NCBI GenBank assembly: GCA_963575745.1 | Contig: CAUYUJ010017861.1 | Location: 105,001 to 169,000, forward strand | DNA: 64,000 nucleotides | Source of the DNA: Prorocentrum cordatum | Taxonomy: Eukaryota; Sar; Dinophyceae; Prorocentrales; Prorocentraceae | Reading direction: 5' to 3' | Shown here: piece after piece, positions 21,374 to 32,240 of the stretch | How positions within the stretch are numbered: the first letter of the stretch is position 1 | Layout: each line of letters begins with the position of its first letter | Program-made: the position numbers and the translations under genes | Notes under the pieces: model-generated | Told to the model about the DNA's origin: nothing | The model's database searches: none | Seen by the model: the letters and a program-made list of their open reading frames with translations, nothing else

Positions 21374-22720
21374 TGTAAGCCAAGGGTGCGACGGCCTATA
21401 AGAAAGAGGGGCGCTAGGAATGCAAGTACGAATAAACTGAAGTAAGATGGATGTAAAACGCTGCACGACTCCGTCGGGCTCTCCGCTGGATATCCAATCC
21501 CAGCTTGCACTCCGAATTAGTGCCTTCAGACCCCGCCAGTTCGCACTCCCGTAGAGCCACACATCACGCCTCAGAGTCTCCAGCGCAAGAGGGGGAGCAG
21601 AGAAACGAATCGAAAGAGCACGATGGTCCGTGATTTCGCTTAGAACCTCAATTGTCAGCGACTCTCGGGCGTCACTCAAAACAAGATCAAGCAAATAAAC
21701 GCCCCGAGTCGGAGAACGAACGCACTGTTTCAATCCCTCCTCGTATGCAAAACGTTTCAAATGTGACCCCTCCGGTGTCACAGAATGACTAAAACGCAGC
21801 CAATGGGTGTGATGGACATTGAAATCACCTACTATTATACTATTCACTGCGTGTGCGCGAAGGGAATTCCATTCCTCTCGTAAAGTATCAAGTGAAGCAA
21901 TCTCTCCGTAGCATGGATGTCTATACAAGCATCCAAGCAACAAAGGGCCAGAACTGCAATGCACTAAAATCCATACTATCTCTGCTGAGGGAGATTCAAA
22001 GAGCAAGGAACAGGAAGAGACTAAAGAATCAATGACAAACACAATTACGCCACCAGCCTGCTGATTACTGTCCTTCCTCGCAAGAGCTGTATACCCGTGC
22101 AGCTGCGGATGCGTCACTGAAGCATTCAACCAAGATTCGGAAAGACAAACAACGTGGGGAAGAGAAGCGAATAGAGAGAGTCGAGCTGATAATTCACCGG
22201 AATGAGCGCTAAAAGAACGAATATTCGCATAAAAAATGGTGAAGTCCAGGTCATACACAGGCGGCGTTAGCTGGGAGTTGCCACAGCTACCGCCTGGAGG
22301 GAAAGATTGTCCATCAAAATGGCTTTCGACATTTCGACGGTTAAAAAACTCATGGAGAGAGGTTTGCCGACCGTGAAAAGAAACAGCTGCTGGAGATACG
22401 GAAACCGATCTCGACAGCGAACTCAGGGGCCTCCTGTTTCGAATTACACCTGAAGCCTGACAAGTGAGCCCACTGGCACTATCAGCCGGGACGGCCGAGG
22501 ACGGAGAAGTAAAAGCAATACGAGTAGTGAAGAGGCCGGCATTCGGGAACGAAAATCCGTCCACCGAATTCGCCGGCCTAAGGCCTGTCGAAAATCCGTC
22601 CTCTCCGCGCAGAGGCCTAAGGCGGGTCGAAGAACAGTTAAGACGGCTCGAACTGCCGACCGAGACTGCCGAGTGACGACTACGAGACACCTGACATCTG
22701 ACATTCTGACATCTACGCAA
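21374..22720 (-). pseudogene. LINE-B ORF2 N-terminus: endonuclease
   Basis: The frame opens at a TTG, so the true start is uncertain. Two 13-residue linker units (see 13470-13830) are followed by the endonuclease fold: FYANIRSFSAHSGELSAR, VVCLSESWLN (metal-binding Glu), SIIVGDFNVHHTHWL, EITDHRALSIRFS. All key residues appear intact. The ORF ends SHPWLT then TAA at 21371-21373. LINE-A has Gln at the same position (SHPWLTQE), so this is a CAA-to-TAA nonsense change. Confidence 0.85.
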
Positions 22721-22858
22721 AATGCTCTCGAACGAACGCGGTCCGCGTCGACGGAATCGTCGATTGGAACCCGGGAGCCGCTCACTAACGGTTAAACCGT
22801 GGGCGGAACGCAGTGCAGAAAATGCAAATGCACTGGGTGAACGCGCTCCCCCGCCTCC

Positions 22859-24112
22859 CTAACGGAGCGAAAGACGCGAGAAAACAACGAGAAAACGACC
22901 CTCCAGGTCACCATCCCCCTGCTCAAAAACAGAAGACTCGCCGAGCTTAACAACCCGGGCCCGGAAATCAATCCGACATTCCTGACCAGAATCAGTTTTG
23001 ACAAGTTCGGCAGCCTTGCGCAGAGCCCAGTCTCTGGCCAAATCAACCTGCGACTTCGCGTACTTTATGTTGATTGTCTGACCGCTGGATGTACGGATAG
23101 GCTTCGCTTTGGCAAGCTCGATGAAATCAAAAGCCAAATTTGGCGCAACGAATTCCATGAAGGAAACCCGGGTCATCTTCTGGTTGTTCCGCGACCCGCT
23201 GAAGAAATGACCAATATTGCCAGAGGGAGGAACACTCGCCAACGAAGACACGTACTGCCGAATTTCGTTCGTCCGGAACTGGCCATCGACACTGTCGAAA
23301 CCGATGAAGGCGACCCGCCGATTAGAAGCATCCATCTTGCGCATCAGCGACTAATTCTGCTCACCTCCAATGCTTGAAGAACCTCCACGGTTTTCAACAG
23401 CAGTAAGTCTGGCACGAAAATCGGCCAACTCATCACGAATAGGATCGACAGCTTCTGAAATTGCAATTTCTGTCTCTGCCGAAATCCGTGCGTGCAGATG
23501 GTGGCTATCGTCCTTCGTGGCCGTCTCAGCCTTCAAACTCATGTTTGTCATGATGAACGTGAGTTTCTCATCCATTGAAGCAGAAGGAAGAGGAACTGCT
23601 GGACTCGTAGCCACCACATGCGCAGCCGCATGCACCGGGGGGACAAGACCCGCGCCCGGGCATGCACCTGGGGCCGACGCCACACCAGGGACTGCTGCAC
23701 TGGGGGACGCACCCGCACCAGGAGCAGTCGGCACGCCGCTCGCCGCCGCATGCCCCAGGGGGACGACACCCGCGCCTGGGCATGCACCGCTCGAACTGCC
23801 AAAAGCAGGAGCGGGAGCGCCAACCAAAATGGAGGCGCTCGGCGGGGGGCCCGGCGGAGCGACGCCTGGAAGCGTGCTCGGCGGGACCGCACTGCTCTGA
23901 CTGCCTGGAAAGACAGGAGCAGGAGCAAAATTGCCGGCCAAAGGGCCGGTTGACTCGTCCATCTGCGTCACTGTCTCAGCACGACGTTTGCTCTCTGGAC
24001 TGAGCGCCTGTTTCACCTCGTTGACCCTGACCGTCAGACGTCGTGCCTGCTCCACAGCTGGTTTTGCAAACTTGTTCTGCACTCCAGCCGTCGCAGCGCC
24101 CGAGGGAGCCAT
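22859..24112 (-). pseudogene. LINE-B ORF1 (coiled-coil/linker plus RRM) with in-frame TAG
   Basis: ATG at 24112 (MAPSGAATAG). Residues ~1-60 are basic/alanine-rich. An Ala/Pro/Gly/Val linker with GACPGAG-type repeats follows (~60-175), then a charged helical segment (AVDPIRDELADFRARLTAVE) that may trimerise. A TAG at 23351-23353 interrupts the frame, which reopens at once into the RRM-like domain (RRVAFIGFDSVDGQFRTNEI, IGHFFSGSRN, RDWALRKAAELVK) ending at 22859. The encoded product would bind LINE RNA. The stop separates oligomerisation and RNA-binding halves; whether it is a mutation or read through is unknown. Confidence 0.8.
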
Positions 24113-24202
24113 GACTTGAAGGGAACTGAAGAGTCTGTGATGGTTTGTGAAAAAATGCTGGAGGCCAGCCGCCCCGGCGACACACAAAAGATGTACCTTG
24201 AC

Positions 24203-25318
24203 TTTTTTTTTCTATCGGACCTCTGCGGTACACCACGGCACCAATCGGCAATTCAAACATTAAAATTCAGGGACAGGACAAGATAGATGGCGGGACGGCG
24301 GCCGCCGGAGCCAGCTAAGCAGGCCGGCGGGCGGCGCACTGCCGGAGGGAGGACGGGGAAACGAAAGAAGAAGACAAGGACAGGAGCAGAGCGAGGAGGA
24401 GAAGGAGCGAGAAGCGCCGGACGCGCCCGGCGAGAAAACGCCTGCGGACCGAGCACCGCTCAGAACCCGCACGGGGGGAGGAGCCAGGGAGCGGAGGAGG
24501 ACGGAGGAGGGGAAAGAGACAGGCAAACGAAGAAAAAGGAGAGGGATCAACCCATTCATCGGGCTGCCAAGAAATATAATTACGAAGGCTGTGCGAAGCC
24601 ATCGGCACACGCCAACTGAAAACCTGTGGCCAAGACGACCCCACGGCGGAATCGGCACGAAGCAATTTACGAAGGCGCTGAAACAATTTGACATTGTCAC
24701 CAGAGATGATTGAGTCAGGAAGAAGGTTGTACTCTCGTGCCATCCAATGCGTGAACGCACGAGGTAGTCAGGGGCACGGAGAGAACACGGGTCTCGCAAG
24801 TGACGGAAGTGGCGACGAGGGGAGGGGGGAGGAAGAGGGGAGGAGTCAACGGAGAATAATACACGAGGGCTGAAACCAAGTACAATGCGGCGAATAAGGC
24901 CCAAGTTGGCTATATCTCTGCGGGCAGGAAGTGGGGCAGGATTAAAGTTGCGCAAAACTTCGTACTCAGGTTGGCCCAGGGCTCGTAAAAAACCAGTCTG
25001 GACACGGTCAAGCGGCAACAATACAGAATTCAAAGCGTGTGAGAAGGCTGGCGTGTGGTATTCTATGAACGACAGAATGTGTGCTTTATAAGACAACATT
25101 CTCGGCAACAGTGTGGTAGCGCCGCGAGCGAAGCAAAGCCTGAAATCGCCAACCACATTCGTGCACACACTCAGATACCGCACCTGACATGACAAACTTG
25201 CAATCAAAAGAAACCCCGAGAATTTTAAACTTGCCACCAGAAAGGCGGCTACGTGAAATAATGTACCGGCTCTCCTTGGAAGCTTCAAACACAACAGCGT
25301 TGGCCCCATTCGTGCAAA
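24203..25318 (-). mobile_element. 5'-truncated LINE-A copy (RT C-terminus plus 3' UTR)
   Basis: Corresponds to LINE-A from about 16030 to 17275: it starts at GCACGAATGGGGCC within the RT domain after motif C, continues through the thumb and the DYLVRS block, the C/T-rich 3' UTR (with internal deletions relative to LINE-A), and ends at GGTCCGATAG plus nine A residues (T run, 24203-24211). The reading frame is partly open (25330-24260) but changes frame relative to the true protein. At this point the A tail meets the 5' leader of LINE-B. Confidence 0.9.
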
Positions 25319-26980
25319 ATCATTTTTCATTTTGTGTCGTGCTTGAATGTTGTTTACAGAAGTTGAGTCGGTTTACGTTCCTGTTTACAACAATCATTTC
25401 GACGCGGGTCATACATAACAAGTTATGCGAATTTTAATTCGAAATTCCGATCGTATTGCGCAACAAAATTTGATGTATCGAGCAACGCAAAAAAAAATGT
25501 TTGATCAATTGTGCATGCGCTTGATTTTTCAGTATGTGATCACACATTATGTATTGCCAAGTCACGGACAGAGGGACGCAAGATGTTTTTCAAATTTGTC
25601 AATGCTTTGGTTTTTGGTTGTTTTCTATTTTGCAATTTCGAATTTGAGGGCCTAACGAAATACGGTTTCGAAATTCGATCGACTAAATTATCGTTACTTG
25701 ACAGTTCGAGCAAACATTATTTCATATATTTGTGTCATAAGTTTGTTGCATTGAATGTGTTCTTTTGTTTGACGTCGAACAATCTCTGAATAATCGATGT
25801 TTCGATTCGATTGGTTGCCGCACATTTCATAAAACCGTGCAGAACCGCACCAGACCGGATGGTCATGTTGCACGGATATACATTTTGTTTTGCAAATAAG
25901 AAATAATTTTGAAATAGTTTGAAATTTATTTAATTGTTTGAACCCCATATTTCGTGTGAATATTTCATTTAAATGCGTTTCGAACCGTAAATCGTTCGGC
26001 ATTTATGTTGATAGACGCGTCAAAATATAGTAGTACTATGTTACATCGTACTCGTAAATTTCCAATTTATCTATTTGTTCCAAAATTGTTGTTTCCAGAC
26101 GTGTGCGTATATGCTTCAAAAATCGATATGAACATTAATTTGTGACATGTTCGTTCTCTATATTATAAAACATGCGTAATTCAGCATTTCGTATTGCCAT
26201 GCCTACATATTTAGCGATTTCGAAAAACGAATCGGCAAGCATAATGTAGGCATCTTCGTTTCCCCCATTTGCGAACATGAACACGCATGCGATTTCAAAT
26301 CTTCGATTGTGCCACAAGCCGGATTTGTAGCGTTCAAAACCAAACCGGGGTAATTTGTTTTAACGTGAAATTCATTATGAAATTCAATAAATGATTCAAA
26401 TTTCTTAATTTATCGACGTTTGCAAAGAAACGAGAACAAAATGCGTAATTATTTGCAATTAGAATTCTTCTCATGATAAATCTGTACTTAATTCGGAGGA
26501 TTTTCCAGAACCATAGTGGAAATACCAAGGCATTATATAACATAATGATTCATATTTTATATTTGGTTTGTTGGTTCGTGATTTCATTTTTTGTCGTCCA
26601 ATACTTTGGATCCACTCCATTTTCTAATTTGAATTCGTCTGTTTGATTGTTGTTTTTTTTTTGCCGTGGTGATTTTGGTTGTTGCGTTAATTCACCATGT
26701 TAGTACATTGTTTTAGTAATCTGAATTATTATTGTGTTATTTTTTCCACGTTTTCTTACAATCGTTATATTGTTACAAGCCGTTTGAAATTGTTAGTCCC
26801 GTTGTGAGATGATTGTGTGCATATACTCACAATTTCACGTGACGACATATTTGACGATGTAAAATCGACTGCTGAAACGGGCGCCGTTATCACCCTCTAC
26901 TCTGCTTTTTTTTGTTTGGCTTTTGTTGCTCGAGCTGTTGTGGCACGATGTGAGAAACTATTTTTGCCTGTCGCCGGGGC
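25319..26980. other. AT-rich, gene-free DNA
   Basis: Strongly AT-rich with scattered TTCGAAAT/ATTTCGAA words. No ORF with protein-like content and no repeat that I could define. Confidence 0.7.
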
Positions 26981-27125
26981 GGTGATGCCAGCGAAGCAAT
27001 TGCCAATTTACACTTTCACAAATTGTTTATGCCGACGATTTTAACGCTTTCCGTATGTTCCTCTCCTCCTCTCCTGACGACGAGATTTTTGCCACTACTG
27101 GGCAATGTCAGTCGTGTTTACATGG
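26981..27125 (+). mobile_element. Short LINE-A fragment (RT motif C region), inverted relative to the 24203-25318 copy
   Basis: About 145 bp matching LINE-A 15894-16037: GGTGATGCCAGCGAAGCAAT, TTTACACTTTCA, TTGTTTATGCCGACGAT, then CTGACGACGAGATTTTTGCC and GTCAGTCGTGTTTACATGG. It encodes the YADD motif region with substitutions mostly towards A/T. It ends exactly where the 24203-25318 copy begins in element coordinates, on the opposite strand. Confidence 0.85.
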
Positions 27126-27690
27126 ATTTTGAATCATCAAACTATTATCCGATACTATGTTTGATGATCAATTGAATCGAATAAACCTTCTGGCGCTTTA
27201 CGTGTTATACAAGCACAATGACGAAAACATGATTTGCAAAAAAAACGAAATCTAAAAAAAAATGGCTATTGTGAACTTTATAATTTTGTTGAAATCAAAA
27301 TCTCGATTTGAATGCACATTCAATGCAATGATTAATTAATCACCGTTTCTGAAATATTAAGAATATATCGACAAAAAATACATGAATAAAGATATAGACA
27401 TCTTTTTATTCGTTTCCTAACGACGCTCTGGGATTCGTAACTTTGATTAAAAAATCTCCGCAGAGGTTTATATAGAGCGATTTCGTGCTGCCACAATTCT
27501 GCCCGAAAACTGCTACGAATGCTCTATAGGGCATGTAATCTTAATCGGAAATACTTCCGGAAGACCAATCAAGAGAATAAGCTTTACAAACACTCTCTGA
27601 AATTCGATGCTCTCTAAAACTGAGCCTGAAACTTGAAACCAATCCTCGAGAAAAAAAACGATTTATCGCTGATTCTGTCGTTCTTGCGTC
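27126..27690. other. AT-rich spacer, nothing recognised
   Basis: AT-rich DNA between the LINE fragment and the satellite-like repeats; the last part may be a very diverged repeat copy. Confidence 0.5.
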
Positions 27691-27699
27691 TAGTCTCGT

Positions 27700-28450
27700 T
27701 CTCGACATGGCGAGAAACAATAGAATTTGAAACTTTCGCCAACCTCTGAATGCGACAGGCGTGCGCGTCTGATCTCTACAACACCATTTGTCATGACCAA
27801 CCCTGCAACCCCCTACAACCCGAATTAAGTGCAAAAAAACGCGGACACGTCTCAGGATGACTCGACCAATACAGTAGTTTCGGACTAATTTAGGCATCAA
27901 ACCGAAATCTGAACTCTAAATTCGACAAGCGGACGCAAATCTTGTTCAATTGATTACTGTGAACAAAACTGTAGCCCCTCAACGCGAATTGAGTGAAACA
28001 AAAACGGAAGAACACACCCCAAAATGACTCGGCCAATACAAATAATTTTGTCTTTCTAGATCGGACAACAAATCAAAATTCAGAGCTCTGGATTCGACAA
28101 ACAAACTCAACTGATAATTCTGAATCAATGTCTGTAATTATCGCCTCTGTAGCTGCTGAACTCGAATTAAATACAAAAAACCGAGAATTCCTATCAAGAT
28201 CACTCGAATAGCATGAAAAAAAAGTACAAACTTAGCTCGGCTAACAGACCGAATTGAAACCTCTGGATCCCACAAACGAACGCGCCTAATGATTCTACAT
28301 CGATTAGCTGTGCTTACCAGCTCTGTATCTGTTCTAAAGCTCGAATTATGTCCAGAAAACCGTCGGCGCGCATCAAAATGACTCGAAACGGCCGATCCCG
28401 CCACAATGCTTTTCGACAATAATATTCACCTGATCGAGCTGAAATCAAGA
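27700..28450. repeat. Diverged ~175-bp satellite-like tandem repeat, four copies
   Basis: Landmark 1 (CTCT followed by GGATTCGACAAAC or a variant) occurs at about 27740, 27908, 28083 and 28259. Landmark 2 (CTCGAATTAA or CCGAATTAAG, then A-rich, then ATGACTCG) occurs at about 27818, 27980, 28160 and 28340. Spacings are therefore about 162-180 bp. Copies are considerably diverged, so the array is old. No ORF runs through it. Confidence 0.75.
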
Positions 28451-28687
28451 TGGCGAGCGAGAATAAAATCGAATATTTCGGGAACAAATACTAGAGCTAC
28501 GAATTGTCACATTTCGCGAACAAAATTTGTAACCGAACAAAATTTATAAAACATTCAGTTTTTTTTTTTCCGAGCCAACTAGCCTGCCAGCGTTTTCGAA
28601 TTACTCTCAAGCTTCGCCGCTGCGCTCTCAAGGAAACTCTACAATTTACTTTTCTATACGTGATATGTGTATACAAACAAACCTCAA

Positions 28688-28740
28688 GTATAAACTCGCA
28701 AGTGAATACATTCTATCCGGGGTATGTGTAAACTCGTGAT
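28688..28740. repeat. Dispersed copies of the 22-bp palindrome family
   Basis: GTATAAACTCGCAAGTGAAT at 28688-28707 (ending TAC at 28709) is a degraded version of the palindrome at 11633-11855, and GTGTAAACTCGTGATTAG follows at about 28726. As in the first cluster, they neighbour TG/AT microsatellites and a CCGGGGTATG or CTCGGGTATG spacer word. Confidence 0.7.
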
Positions 28741-28742
28741 TA

Positions 28743-28798
<56 letters not shown>

Positions 28799-28799
28799 A

Positions 28800-28843
<44 letters not shown>

Positions 28844-28851
28844 AATATATA

Positions 28852-28926
<75 letters not shown>

Positions 28927-29034
28927 CAACGAATTCGCGTCGCGTGTGTATATTATATATATATGTATGTATGTGGATGTGTGTGTATGTATGTATGTGT
29001 ATGTATGTATATGTATGTATGTGTGTGTGTATAT

Positions 29035-29115
<81 letters not shown>

Positions 29116-29116
29116 C
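28741..29116. repeat. (AT)n and (TG)n microsatellite block
   Basis: Long (AT)n, GTATAT variants, (TG)n at about 28867-28923, TGTATG runs, then (AT)n to 29115. It marks the right edge of the AT-rich island. Confidence 0.95.
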
Positions 29117-29327
29117 GCGCGCTAGGACATTCTAGCTGCGCTTGATGGAACACACCTTGGAATCGCGTTGTCGCGGCTTGCATCCAAGGTCTCTCTTGGA
29201 GACCTTGCGCAAGCCTGGGGGCCTTCTAGGAGGGCTGGAAGGTATTCAGCAAATTCTTTTCTGGGAGTGACAGGGGCGTGAACTTGTGATTTTTTCGTGC
29301 AGGAATAAGGAGGCGAACGAAACAAGA

Positions 29328-29950
29328 AGGGAATCCCACCAGCCCTCTGGGCGTCGGTGGTTTAGGGCGTTTCCTCTTCCACCCCTCCCTCTTCCCCTTC
29401 GGGGAGGGGTTTACCCCTCCCCCTGCCCCGTCCCCACTGACCTGGACAGGAGGGGCCGGAAACGGTCAGAGCGTCCAAGACGGCCTCGGCGAGGAAGCCA
29501 AAATCATTGATTATACCATGGTTTTGGCCCCATTTTGGCCTTCTGAGGGGGCAGCGCTAATTAGAGCTCCCCTCTTCTTTGATCGATTTCCTCCACGATG
29601 GCCGCAAGAGGCCCCCAGGATGCCCCAAGAGGCCGCAGGATGGCCCCAAGATGGCCCCAAGAGGCCCCCCAAGAGGCACCCAGGAGGCCCCCAAGAGACC
29701 CCCAAGAGGCCCCAAGAGACCCCCCAGAGGCACCCAAGGGGCAAAGATGGCCCCAAGAAGCGCCCAGGAGGCCCCCAAAGGCCCCAAGATGGCCCCAAGA
29801 GGCCCCAAGAGGCCCCCAGGAGGCTCCAAAGAGGATCCCGAACGGCCCACAGAGGCCCTCCCGAGGCACCCAAGACGCCGAAAAGCCCCTCAGGACGACC
29901 CTCTACTCGCCTGGGCGTCGTTTCTGGACGGGCTGGTGGGGATACGCGAA
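29328..29950 (+). mobile_element. Candidate terminal-inverted-repeat unit 1 (~0.62 kb)
   Basis: Left end AATCCCACCAGCCCTCTGGG; right end GGACGGGCTGGTGGGGATAC, whose complement begins with ATCCCCACCAGCCC. Inside: a C/T-rich segment with a small hairpin (CCCTTCGGGGAGGGG region), GAGCGTCCAAGACGGCC, then a tandem array of AAGAGGCCCCCAAGAGGCCC type (29590-29860). Unit 2 at 33009-34105 has the same ends and interior words. No transposase is encoded, so at best a non-autonomous element. Target duplications could not be defined. Confidence 0.5.
29590..29880 (+). repeat. CCAAGAGGCC / CAAGATGGCC short tandem array
   Basis: Imperfect repetition of a 9-18-bp theme (GCCCCAAGATGGCCCCAAGA and variants). 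It gives open frames rich in Pro/Arg/Lys on one strand and Gly/Leu/Trp on the other; none is likely to be coding. Confidence 0.9.
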
Positions 29951-30440
29951 GCGTTTAGAATTGTGGGATTCCTACTTTTTCAAGCTGCCGTGCGTGGGCT
30001 GTGGGTTAGAAGCCTTCCGGAGATACAAACCACGGTTCGTTGGGATGCCTCTCGGGACCTTCGGGCAAGGGTGAGCAGGTGGTGAGTTTGAAACGAAAAG
30101 AATTGAAGATTTTCAGCTCGTGGGATCGTGTGCCGTGGGTGGTTTCAGGGGCAGCCAAAAGGACGCGAAGACGATCCAAGGGGGTGGCTGGGGGACGCAT
30201 GGTTGGGGCGGGGGGCAGAAGCCTGAGGAATCATGCTGCCGGAAGGCTTTCTGGGAACATAATTTGTTGGGGTGTCGTTGGGCGGCTCCGGAGGCTTCGG
30301 GGCCTGGCGCGTTTCTGAGCGTGGCGGCGGGTGGCGCTGCTTGGGACTCTTGTTTTTTCCCCAAACAGCGTGCTGAACGGGGTACTGTTGTGATAAAAAC
30401 TAACTCCGGCCGAGGGAAAGGGGAGCAGAGACTTCCTCAC
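29951..30440. other. Unique-looking spacer with one dispersed 75-bp repeat
   Basis: No gene recognised. At about 30199-30270 it holds copy 1 of a dispersed repeat (GGTTGGGGCGG, then GAATCATG, then GGCTTTCTGGGAACATAATT) also present at 32438-32510 and 32570-32642. Confidence 0.6.
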
Positions 30441-30444
30441 AAAA

Positions 30445-31085
30445 AAATGATGGTCCGGGCCGTTTCGCTTGAGACATCCTCACATCTCTCGTTTCTGAGT
30501 TGGCCGGGATTGGCCGTTTCGCCTGAGACATCCTCGAAAAGTTGCTCTCCAGGACGCCGCGCGAGAGGTGGTCCGGGCCGTTTCGCTTGAGACATCCTCG
30601 AAAATCCGAACCCCGAAGTGCTGTGCAACAGGTGGTCCGGCCCATTTCGCCTTAGACATCCTCGCAACTCCGGGCTCCGAGATAACGCTTGCGAGGTGGT
30701 TCGGCCCGTTTCGCCTGAGGTATCCTCGAAACTCTGAGCCCCGAGATGCCGTGCGAGAGGTGGTCCGGCCCGCTTTGCATGAGACATCCTCGCAACTCTG
30801 GGCCACGAGATGCCGCTTGCGAGGTGGTCCGGCCCGTTTCGCCTGAGACATCCTCGCAACTCTGGGCCCCGAGGTGCAGCGCAAGAGGTGGTCCGGCCCG
30901 TTTCGCCTGAGACATCCTCGCAACTCTGAGCTGAGATGCCCTGCGCGAGGTGGTATAGCCCGTCTCGCCGGAGACATCCTCGCAACTCTGAGTTCTGAGA
31001 CGCTGTGCGCAAGGTGGTCCGGCCCGTTTCGCACAAGACATTCTCGCAACTCTGAGCTCCCAGATGCCGCGCAAGAGGTGGTCCA
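30445..31085. repeat. 64-bp tandem array, about ten copies
   Basis: The core GAGACATCCTCGCAACTCTG recurs at 30471, 30525, 30589, 30653, 30717, 30781, 30845, 30909, 30971 and 31035, linked by AGGTGGTCCGGCCCGTTTCG. The period is 62-64 bp apart from the first interval. Shorter blocks of the same unit lie at 31441-31730 and 32085-32240. Confidence 0.95.
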
Positions 31086-32240
31086 GCCTGGGGGCCCAGA
31101 AGACCATATCTTACATATCCCCCCTGGGACCCTGGGAGCCCCAGGAGGCCCCAGAGAGCTTCAGAAGGCCGCAGGACGCCCAGGACAGGCCCCAGGGGTC
31201 CCAGGACATCCCCAGGAGGCTCCCAGGAGGCTCCAGGAGGCCCCCTATCAGAACGTAACAAATTAATACACATCCAGTGTCGATTCGTTGATTTTTCCTG
31301 CTCTTGTGCCCCCCCCCCCCTCCTATTTTGGGGGGCTCCGACGGCCACTTGTTAGATATCCCCCCCTGGGAGCCCCAAGAGGCTTCAGGAAGCCCCAGGT
31401 GGGGTCCAGGAGGCCCCAGGAGGCCCCCGCAACTCGGACCTCTGAGACGCCGCGCTCGAGGTGGTCCGGCCCGTTTCGCCTGAGACTTCCTCGCAACACG
31501 TTTCGCAAGAGACGAGATGCCGCGCGAGAGGTGGTCCAACCCGTTACGCTGGAGACATCCTCGCAACTTTGGGCTCCGAGATGCCCTGCGCGAGGTGGTC
31601 CGGCCCGTTTCGCCTGAGACATCCACGCAACTCTGAGCTCTGAGACGCCGTGCGCAAGGTGGTCTGGCCGGTTTCGCATAAGACATTCTCGCAACTCTGA
31701 CTGAGCTCCCAGATGCCGCGCAAGAGGTGGTCCAGCCTGGGGGCCGAGACGACCACATGTTACACATCCCCCCTGGGAGCCCCAGGAGGCCCCACAGAGC
31801 TTCGGGAGGCCGCAAGACGACCAGGACAGGCCCCAAGGGTCCCCAGGAGATTCCCAGGAGGCTCCCAAGAGGCCCCAGGAGGCCCCCTATCAGCACGTGT
31901 CAATTTAATACACATCCGGTGCCGATTCGTTGAGTTTTCCTGCTCTTGTTGGCCCCCCCCCCATTTTGGGTGGCCCCGACGGCCACATGTTAGATATCCC
32001 CCCCTGGGAGCCCCAAGAGGCTTCAGGAAGCCCCAGGTGGGGTCCAGGAGGCCCCAGGAGGCCCCCGCAACTCGGACCTCTGAGACGCCGCGCTCGTGGG
32101 GGTCTGGCCCGTTTCGCCTGAGACTTCCTTGCAGTACGTTCGCCCGAGACATCGTCGCAACTCTGGGGTCCGAGATGCCGCGCGGGAGATGATCCAGCCC
32201 GTTACGCTGGAGACATCCTCGCAACTCAGGGCTCCGAGAT
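31083..32240. repeat. Higher-order repeat, ~645-bp period, two copies
   Basis: Each copy consists of a ~355-bp segment (start CCAGCCTGGGGGCC at 31083 and 31732; AGATATCCCCCCCTGGGAGC at about 31355 and 31993) plus a block of the 64-bp unit. Landmark offsets are 649 and 638 bp. Inside is CCCCAGGAGGCCCC-type repetition and a C-run. Confidence 0.9.

Larger units (their letters stand above)
19218..24202 (-). mobile_element. LINE-B: nearly full-length APE-type non-LTR retrotransposon
   Basis: Minus-strand order: 5' leader (24202-24113), ORF1 (24112-22859), ORF2 endonuclease (22720-21374) and RT (21283-19490), short 3' UTR, A-rich tail (plus-strand T tract, about 19218-19239). It is related to LINE-A throughout ORF1 and ORF2 but clearly diverged. 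Two in-frame stops (TAG at 23351-23353, TAA at 21371-21373) are the only visible lesions, so the insertion is fairly young. Its 5' end abuts the A9 tail of a LINE-A copy in the same orientation. Confidence 0.9.

Noticed and set aside
30445-31085. CRISPR-like array
   Set aside because: Repeats are contiguous 62-64-bp tandem units without unique spacers, in a eukaryotic genome.
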